A stretch of DNA of 64,000 nucleotides from Sorex araneus (lineage: Eukaryota; Chordata; Mammalia; Eulipotyphla; Soricidae), in NCBI RefSeq assembly GCF_027595985.1, contig NC_073305.1, positions 116,096,114 to 116,160,113 of the forward strand. The letters are read 5' to 3'. Of this stretch, positions 58,370-64,000 are shown one piece after another. The notes under the pieces were generated by a model. It searched no databases. It had not been told where the DNA came from and saw only the letters and a list, made by a program, of their open reading frames with translations. Position 1 is the first letter of the stretch. Every line of letters begins with the position of its first letter. Made by a program: the position numbers and the translations under genes.

Positions 58370-59645
58370 ACAACAGTGATATAGTTTTTAATATTTTTCA
58401 GAATATAAGCTGCATCATTTAGGATAAAAAATGATGATATAACCCTCAGATGCATGCGTTAGGACACTTGGTAAAACAATAAGCAATGTGTCTTTGATGA
58501 CCACCTGAAAATCCTGGCAGACGTCACAGTGTAACTGGGTAACATGTGGAGAGTTTACATCAAGGCATTTATCTATAAAAGAACATTCTGACAGCACTTA
58601 AATAAAACACAGCACACACAGTTTCAAGTATTCAAGCACTGCTTTCTGACCATATAAAAACAGCCTTAAAAAGCACTGTTGTATTTTGACTGGGGGACGA
58701 TGGGGGAATGGACACACACAGATGTAAAACTGATCACCTCTACTATCAATCTTTTGGTTTTTTTTTTTCTTTTTTCTTTTTTGGTCATGCCTGGCGATGC
58801 ACAGGGACTACTCCTGGCTTTGCACTCAGGAATTACCCCTGGCGGTGCTCAGGGGACCATATGGGATGCTGGGAATTGAACCCGGGTCAGCCGCATGCAA
58901 GGCAAACGCCCTACCCGCTATGCTATTGCTCCAGCCCCTCTATCAATCTTTTGGACACAGTATTTCTTTTCTAGAATTAGATGGGCTTGGTCCAGCTCGA
59001 AAGCAATGTTTTGAAAGAAGAGGAATGATTCTTCTTCCCCCTAACCGATAAAGAGAAAAAAATGAACTAAAGAAATAAATTACTACACATACTATGGCAC
59101 TGAGAGAATAAAGAGAAAATCCTCTTTCCACCATTGCATAGTCTCACGAAGCAGCAAATACGGAGGACACAGAAAAGCCACTTCATCTGTACACAGCCCC
59201 AGGGACAGACTGCTGGCTTTCCAAGCACACACACAAGCCTTCTGCTCCACTCACAGGCAGTGCCGTGAGGAAGTGCTCGGAAAACTGCAGCCATTAACCG
59301 CTGACATCTTCTGCGCACAGACTATGTGCTGGCTGAGCTGCACCCAAAACAGCCCCACTCAGTCTTGTGCCAAGGACCCTACATGCCCTGCTGCTGGGCA
59401 TCCCAGGACAGGGGTGCGGCCGGGCTACACAGAGAGGCAGCTTTCTTCACTCCGAGACCGGATACCTACTGCTCCTATGCTGCCCAGGGAACCAGGGCAC
59501 AGGCAAGCAGGGTAGAAAACCCAAAGCATATCTTTTAATAGCTGTTGGGTGAATGTCTTAAGATCAGATCTAACTTGTATTAGATCTGTGAGTCCAAAAA
59601 ACTGTCTAAGTGGAGCACGTGGGGAATGCAATTTAAAGTCTCTGG
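58370..59645 (-). other. MDN1: Probable MDN1 3' UTR
   Basis: Sequence downstream of the MDN1 stop is mostly unique apart from one SINE. Minus-strand ATTAAA hexamers lie at 59539-59534 (about 107 nt after the stop) and 58391-58386 (about 1.25 kb after). The distal one fits my recollection of a human 3' UTR a little over 1 kb. Confidence 0.45.
58758..58939 (-). mobile_element. Shrew SINE, full length, in MDN1 3' UTR
   Basis: T-runs, ttggtcatgcctggcgatgc to attgctccagcccc. ctatcaatcttttgg flanks it (58743-58757, 58940-58954). Same sense as MDN1 transcription. Confidence 0.93.
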
Positions 59646-59834
59646 TTATGAGTGGTCTGAGGCTGTCACCAATTCAAACCACTGCCTGAGAGCATCGCTG
59701 AGTGTCTCAGGAAGTGCATTCACATCTCGAAGAATTATGTAGAATGGGAACGGGAACTCTTCCATGTAAGATCGGATTTCGGGCATTTCTCCAGATCCTT
59801 TAAATATAGGTACTTTAATATCCAAGATAGAATC
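59646..59834 (-). CDS. MDN1: MDN1 last coding exon
   Basis: 62 codons starting DSILDIKVPIFKGSGEMPEI and ending ALRQWFELVTASDHS, then TAA. The acceptor is gttcacag. Length and ending match the human C-terminus as I remember it, apart from the last residue. Confidence 0.96.
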   Translation of the reverse strand, partial: DSILDIKVPIFKGSGEMPEIRSYMEEFPFPFYIILRDVNALPETLSDALRQWFELVTASDHS

Positions 59835-62271
59835 CTGTGAACAGAAGACATTTTAATGAAACAATACTTAGATACCGTGCCAGGTACTGGCTAACAGAAC
59901 GCCAGTAGTTCAAGCAGGCTGCAGGGAATCCTGACTTAAACCCCAGAAAAGTAGTATTTAGTCACTCACCCTGGAATTGGGGTTGTCCAACACAACAAAA
60001 ATGACAAAGATTTTAGCCATCTGGGCAGCCTGAACTGCTGCCAGGACTCGGTCTTTGCCCTCCAGGAAAAGGCCACGTCCATCGGAGACCACCAGGAGGA
60101 GTTGGGCGATTTCTGTCACAAAGCAAGATTAAGGGAAGGGAATAGGATAAATGTCCCTTTTTTTTTTTCCCCGACTTTTTGGGTCACACCTGGCAATGCA
60201 CAGGGGTTACTCCTGGCTTTACACTCTAAAATTACTCCTGGCAATGCTCAAGGGACCATATAGGATGCTGGGAATCGAACCCGGGTTGGCTGCGTGCAAG
60301 GCAAACGTCCTACCTGCTGTGCTATCACTCCAGCCCCAAACGTCCATTTCTTAACAGCTCAAAATTAAAGGTCAGTGTAGGATTTCTTTAATAGATGAAT
60401 TAACAAGAAAAATGCCTCTTGCTTACTAGATCTAGAACACAGGATCTAGATCTAGATCCTGAGTCAGTGATAAGGTTAAAGACGAAGCTTCTGTGCCAAA
60501 AATAATTTCCAAGTATTGCTTCAGGGAGCACTGAATGTAAGTCAAATTCATAGGGAGCAGCAGAGAACCATAGAAGTGATAACAGTCATTTTATGAAACT
60601 GACTAGACCATTGGAAAGGGCCAAATCAGAAACCGTGTCTCCAAATTCCACTATGGACAACTTCAGGTTTCTGTAACTTTTTGTACCTAAGTTTGCTATT
60701 TAGATAATTTAAGGAAAAAAGTAAACCAAATCTTAAGGAGAACGGGCCATTAAAATAGTGACTAAATAATAAAACAGTGACTAAAACTAAAGTAGTATCC
60801 ATATGTACTTTTGGCATGCTGCCTTTATCTGTCAATTGCCTGTCCTTGCTCTCCACATCAGCCATGGATGGATTTGTACTCTGAAGTACATCCTCCTCTG
60901 CTTTCTGCTGTTACTAATGCATGAGGGAACAGTCTATTCTTCATACACCTCCCTCCTTCCACATCTCTGAGCTCCGCAGACCCAGTACACACTAATTAAT
61001 CACAAGCATGTTAGTGTTGACTCCTTTACTGATTAGAGCCTCACGGGAAGAGGCTTAATAAACACAGTATCCATATTGTTAGAAAGAATACAGCTCACCT
61101 GGGTTAACGGTCTGTGAGAGCTGCTGAGCGGCTGCAAACATAGTGGCCACAGACTCTAGAAACTAGAGCGGAAACACACAATCAGACAACCACCTCAGGG
61201 CCAACTCAACTGCTCTTCCAGACACATGTAAAGGCCACGCTGATTCTCGGCATTTTTACCCAGGGCACTAGATATGTGTCCTGCACACAGCTGACTGCAG
61301 GACACCCCAGGAAAAGAAAACTTCACAACCCCCAAATGAGGCAAAAAGCCCTCTTTTTTCATGAAAGTAATTAAGCAAAACAGAAGGAAACAGAATACAC
61401 AGTTTGACCTAGAGAAAGGAGGGTATGTTAGAGCAGCAATTTGTTGTTTTGGATTTCGCTCACCCATTTAGCTCATCCAGGGCTCTAAGTGTCCTGACAC
61501 AAAACTTGATGTTTTGAGCATACCTGAGCAATCTTGGTTTTCTTTTGTTGGAATCTGCAGAGGCGCAGAATCCGGGACCCTGAGGAATCACTGAACTGCT
61601 CATGGAATGGGTGCAGGAGTTTCACAGACTCTCCAAAACTGGAAGAGAAACCAAACACACTGAAAGTTAGTTTCTGTTATGTGGTCACTATCAGGAAAGG
61701 ACGGTCAGGACTGCTTCTGGGCAGGGTTAAAAGGGACTTTACCTGCACACAGAAATCTGCCCTACTTCCAAGAGTGTCAGGGCACTTCCAATCACTGCCA
61801 AAGACTCAAATGCAAGCTGTGAAAGAGAAATAGAAGGGATGAAGAATCAGAATATATGGTAGAGCAGACTCTGTCAACTTTCAAAATAAAAAACAAAAAC
61901 AATTTTAAAAAATCCAAGAAGGGTTGGTGAATACAGTGGGCAGACAGATTTGTTTTACGGGCAAACAACATGAGTTTGATCCCCAGACCACATATAATCC
62001 CCTGTGCACTGCCAGGAGTGATCCCTGAGCACTGCCGGGTGTGACCCCCAACTAACAAGAAAAAGATACTCGGGTATGTTGTTGCTCAGAGCCTTAAGAA
62101 TAGTAGACTGCTGGGGCTGGAGCGATAGCACAGCGGGTAGGGCGTTTGCCTTGCAGGCGGTCAACCCAGGTTCGATTCCCAGCATCCCATATGGTCCCCT
62201 GAGCACTGCCAGGAGTGATTCCTGAGTGCATGAGCCAGGAGTAACCCCTGTGCATCACCAGGTGTGACCCA

Positions 62272-62302
<31 letters not shown>

Positions 62303-63807
62303 ATAGTAGACTGAATTTTGTGGAAGACAAAAGTTGTCAATTATTTTGCAGCCAAAGGAATATAATAAGGACTAAGAAAAAAACATTTGTTGTTGGGGCA
62401 GGAGCGATAGCACAGCGGGTAGGGCGCTTGCCTTGCATATGGCTGAGCCGGGTTTGATTCCCAGCATCCCATATGGTCCCCTAAGCACCGCCAGGTGGAA
62501 TTCCTGAGTGCAGAGCCAGGAGTAACCCCTGAGCATTGCCGGGTGTGACCCAAAAAGCTAAATAACAAAACTAACAAAATTGTTGTTGTTTTGGGCCACA
62601 CCAATGGTAGCTCAGGGCTTACTCCTGGCTCTGTGCTGGGGGATCACTTGTGGGTCGGTTGCATGCCTTAGCTCCTATATTCTCTCCCCAGCTCCCCCCT
62701 CCCCAAATTGACAACTGCAAGTAATCAAAATAAATGAGACATCTGAAATTGCCCTTTTGATCCTCTATTAAAGTTTTAGGCCTCAATAGTATCACGTTTT
62801 CAGAACAAAGTTAACTGATGTCTGAAAGTGTTTGTTCGTTTTTTTTTTTTTTCCCAGACCGTACTGACTACATCCGGGCAGCCCCCGGACCATGGTTCAG
62901 TGTTCATTTCTCACCAGCCCACCATGCGCTTCTCTTCCTCACCTGCTTGGTGTGGTTGTCTACCATGCTCGAAGAGTCATCGATAGCCAAGCAGATCTGG
63001 TACTGGCGTTTACTGGGCTTGGTCCGCCGAAGCCAAATCTTGTCTTTGCGAAACTGACTGGCGATGTATGGGATGACCTTCCTCATGTTCAGTCGTTTCC
63101 CGGTGCGGTAATCTCCTCTGTTCCGTTCACCCAAACACAGCAAGGTTACTCAACAGCCACGACACCGAGAATATCCTCTGCCCACCACGACCATTCACAG
63201 TACCCAGGCTTGGTGAGGGTACTACTGTCAACTGAGAATTATAGAATAGGGTCTTCTGCAGCCCAGAAGAACTGGACATGGATGGGGTACTTAGTACGTC
63301 CTCCAGAAAAGCACTCCCCCCCGCCCCGCCCGTTCTAAAGGGAAAATATCTGCAGTGAAGCCTTGGATTCTCTTTTCTACTCTTAAATTATTATTTTTGG
63401 AACACGTCTCTGGAGAGCACTACAATGATAGACCAGCATGTAGGAAGGTTGAACAGCACCCAACCACCCAAAGCCTCGTCTAGTTTTCCCACCAGTAACA
63501 GGACTGTGTTCACACAAAGTTTCATAGAAACTGTGTGTGCAGAGGCAGTCACAGGAGACCAGCGTACTGGAGCCAACAGCAGAGATGGGAACCTAGAAGC
63601 CAGCACCACATGCGGCTCAGCAAGAGGTCAAAAGTAAAGGTGACACTGCCATCTGGGGGCACTGTGGGTGGGCTCGGCGGGAAAGACTCACCTCAGTTTC
63701 GCTGCCTGGCTGGGCTCTAATATGAGGCGAAGCTGTTCACACAGCTGCTGTGACAGGGGTGCGGTTATGAACAGATAACGCTGCCACATCTCGGCGGCAG
63801 TCTTCTC
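59646..63807 (-). CDS. MDN1: MDN1 (midasin) C-terminal exons, partial gene
   Basis: Seven minus-strand exons (63692-63807, 62943-63117, 61743-61816, 61524-61638, 61099-61162, 59970-60112, 59646-59834) join in frame to give 291 codons and TAA at 59648-59646. I recognise the extreme C-terminus of midasin, a giant (about 5600 residues) dynein-like AAA ATPase that removes assembly factors from pre-60S ribosomal particles in the nucleolus and nucleoplasm. This part is its VWA/MIDAS domain. The metal-site motif D-x-S-x-S is visible in ICLAIDDSSSM, with the later SDGRG turn and the conserved FPFPFYIILRDVNALPETLS end. By family knowledge this domain grips the UBL domains of WDR12 and NLE1 (yeast Ytm1 and Rsa4). 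All introns are GT-AG and no disruption is seen. Upstream exons lie beyond base 64000. Confidence 0.97.
59970..60112 (-). CDS. MDN1: MDN1 exon with the SDGRG turn of the VWA domain
   Basis: 143-bp exon. It completes Glu, then encodes 47 residues starting IAQLLLVVSDGRGLFLEGKD. The Asp of SDG is the expected third MIDAS position. The acceptor is gtgacag and the donor gtgagt. Confidence 0.96.
60155..60337 (-). mobile_element. Shrew SINE, near full length, MDN1 intron
   Basis: T-run, tttgggtcacacctggcaat to atcactccagcccc. It starts about 45 bp from the 59970-60112 exon. Confidence 0.9.
60340..61098 (-). other. MDN1: MDN1 intron, no known repeat
   Basis: Unique-looking DNA containing the palindrome at 60440-60461. 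Confidence 0.5.
60440..60461. repeat. 22-bp perfect palindrome
   Basis: aggatctagatctagatcct plus one matching base each side. All 11 pairs are complementary. Confidence 0.95.
61099..61162 (-). CDS. MDN1: MDN1 exon, short helix
   Basis: 64-bp exon encoding FLESVATMFAAAQQLSQTVN P, plus one base of a split Glu codon. Two AG acceptors lie eight bases apart. The upstream one (cgctctag) keeps the frame and the conserved FLESV start, so it was chosen. Confidence 0.93.
61524..61638 (-). CDS. MDN1: MDN1 exon, FGE..LHPFHEQF block
   Basis: 115-bp exon. It completes Ser, then encodes 38 residues starting FGESVKLLHPFHEQFSDSSG and ending KKTKIAQ. The acceptor is cttccag and the donor gtatgc. Confidence 0.95.
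61743..61816 (-). CDS. MDN1: MDN1 exon, VWA helix and strand
   Basis: 74-bp exon encoding LAFESLAVIGSALTLLEVGQ ISVC, plus two bases of a split Ser codon. The acceptor is ttcacag and the donor gtaaag. Confidence 0.95.
61921..62060 (+). mobile_element. Shrew SINE, diverged
   Basis: ttggtgaatacagtgggcag to gccgggtgtgacccccaac. Confidence 0.76.
62111..62300 (+). mobile_element. Shrew SINE, full length, with target-site duplication
   Basis: ggggctggagcgatagcaca to gtgtgacccaaaaaagc and a 20-base A-run. gaatagtagactg flanks it (62098-62110, 62301-62313). Confidence 0.93.
62396..62570 (+). mobile_element. Shrew SINE, full length
   Basis: ggggcaggagcgatagcaca to gtgtgacccaaaaagct. Probable duplication ttgttgttg on both sides. 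Confidence 0.9.
62588..62692 (-). mobile_element. Shrew SINE with internal deletion
   Basis: tttgggccacaccaatggta to tctctccccagctcccc. Confidence 0.68.
62943..63117 (-). CDS. MDN1: MDN1 exon with the MIDAS D-x-S-x-S motif
   Basis: 175-bp exon. One base completes Arg, then come 58 codons starting GDYRTGKRLNMRKVIPYIAS. The basic DKIWLRRTKPSKRQYQ segment precedes the first VWA strand, QICLAIDDSSSMVDN, which holds the metal-binding Asp and two Ser. The acceptor is ggaacag and the donor gtgagg. Confidence 0.96.
63320..63691 (-). other. MDN1: MDN1 intron, no recognised feature
   Basis: Unique-looking DNA between two MDN1 exons. Confidence 0.45.
63692..63807 (-). CDS. MDN1: MDN1 exon, linker before the MIDAS domain
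   Basis: 116-bp exon encoding EKTAAEMWQRYLFITAPLSQ, then QLCEQLRLILEPSQAAKL, plus two bases of a split Arg codon. The upstream border is phase 0 (acceptor tgtcacag) and the donor is gtgagt. It probably corresponds to the helical linker leading into the VWA fold. Confidence 0.94.
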
Positions 63808-63928
63808 CTGTGACAGCAGTGACAAGAAGCATTGGAACACCATCAGAGACAGAACAGCAAGACAAAGGCTTGAGGCACCGCGGCAGAAAGGGACAGGCCG
63901 AATAGCAGCACATTCAAACTTCCCTTAG

Positions 63929-64000
63929 CACAGGGCCGGAGTCAGAGTGCTGAGCATGCTGCCAACCTGTTTTCGATCTCCCCAGCACCCCATATGGTGC
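63929..64000 (+). mobile_element. Shrew SINE, cut by window end
   Basis: agggccggagtcagagtgct to cagcaccccatatggtgc. An internal deletion removes the tgccttgca part. Confidence 0.7.

Overview
This window is nuclear DNA from a placental mammal, very probably the common shrew (Sorex araneus) or a close soricid. It has large introns with GT-AG splice sites, dense tRNA-derived SINEs, L1 3' ends, LTR-like repeats and long microsatellites. The dominant SINE is the one I know from Sorex genomic clones: a tRNA-like head, then a constant body ending in gtgacccaaaaagc and an A-rich tail. The RTE-type LINE pieces also fit a shrew. The species call is from memory of repeat families, not from a search.

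Three protein-coding genes are recognised in the order and orientation of human 6q15. (1) ANKRD6 (diversin), plus strand, 5449-42478: 14 coding exons are present; the start-codon exon lies upstream of base 1. Six consecutive 99-bp phase-0 exons each encode one 33-residue ankyrin repeat. They are followed by a 78-bp partial repeat, a basic linker, coiled-coil exons and a long last coding exon. (2) LYRM2, minus strand, 54791-53627: a complete 88-residue LYR-motif mitochondrial protein in three exons, starting inside a CpG-rich block. (3) MDN1 (midasin), minus strand, 63807-59646: the last seven coding exons (291 codons), carrying the C-terminal VWA/MIDAS domain with its stop codon. ANKRD6 acts in Wnt/planar-polarity signalling, LYRM2 in mitochondria and MDN1 in 60S ribosome assembly. 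They are neighbours by synteny, not an operon or pathway.

The rest is introns and intergenic DNA filled with repeats. 1-5448 is ANKRD6 intron. 5548-41921 is ANKRD6 introns, with about 70 SINE copies, a decayed RTE LINE (19906-21008), a second RTE 3' end (39018-39345), a GGAA/GGGA array (14971-15465), compound CA/CT arrays (32708-33066) and a 15-bp minisatellite (41500-41722). 42479 to about 45540 is probably ANKRD6 3' UTR. 45541-53626 holds layered L1, SINE and LTR insertions, including a 248-bp local duplication that preserves an empty LTR target site. 54.8-58.4 kb is intergenic. From 58.4 kb on is the 3' end of MDN1.

The most interesting system is the RTE network. A nematode-like RTE LINE was inserted by twin priming and still has its target-site duplication. 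At least two otherwise different short repeat families in the same window end in the RTE's own 3'-terminal sequence, as expected for SINEs that borrow the RTE replication machinery.
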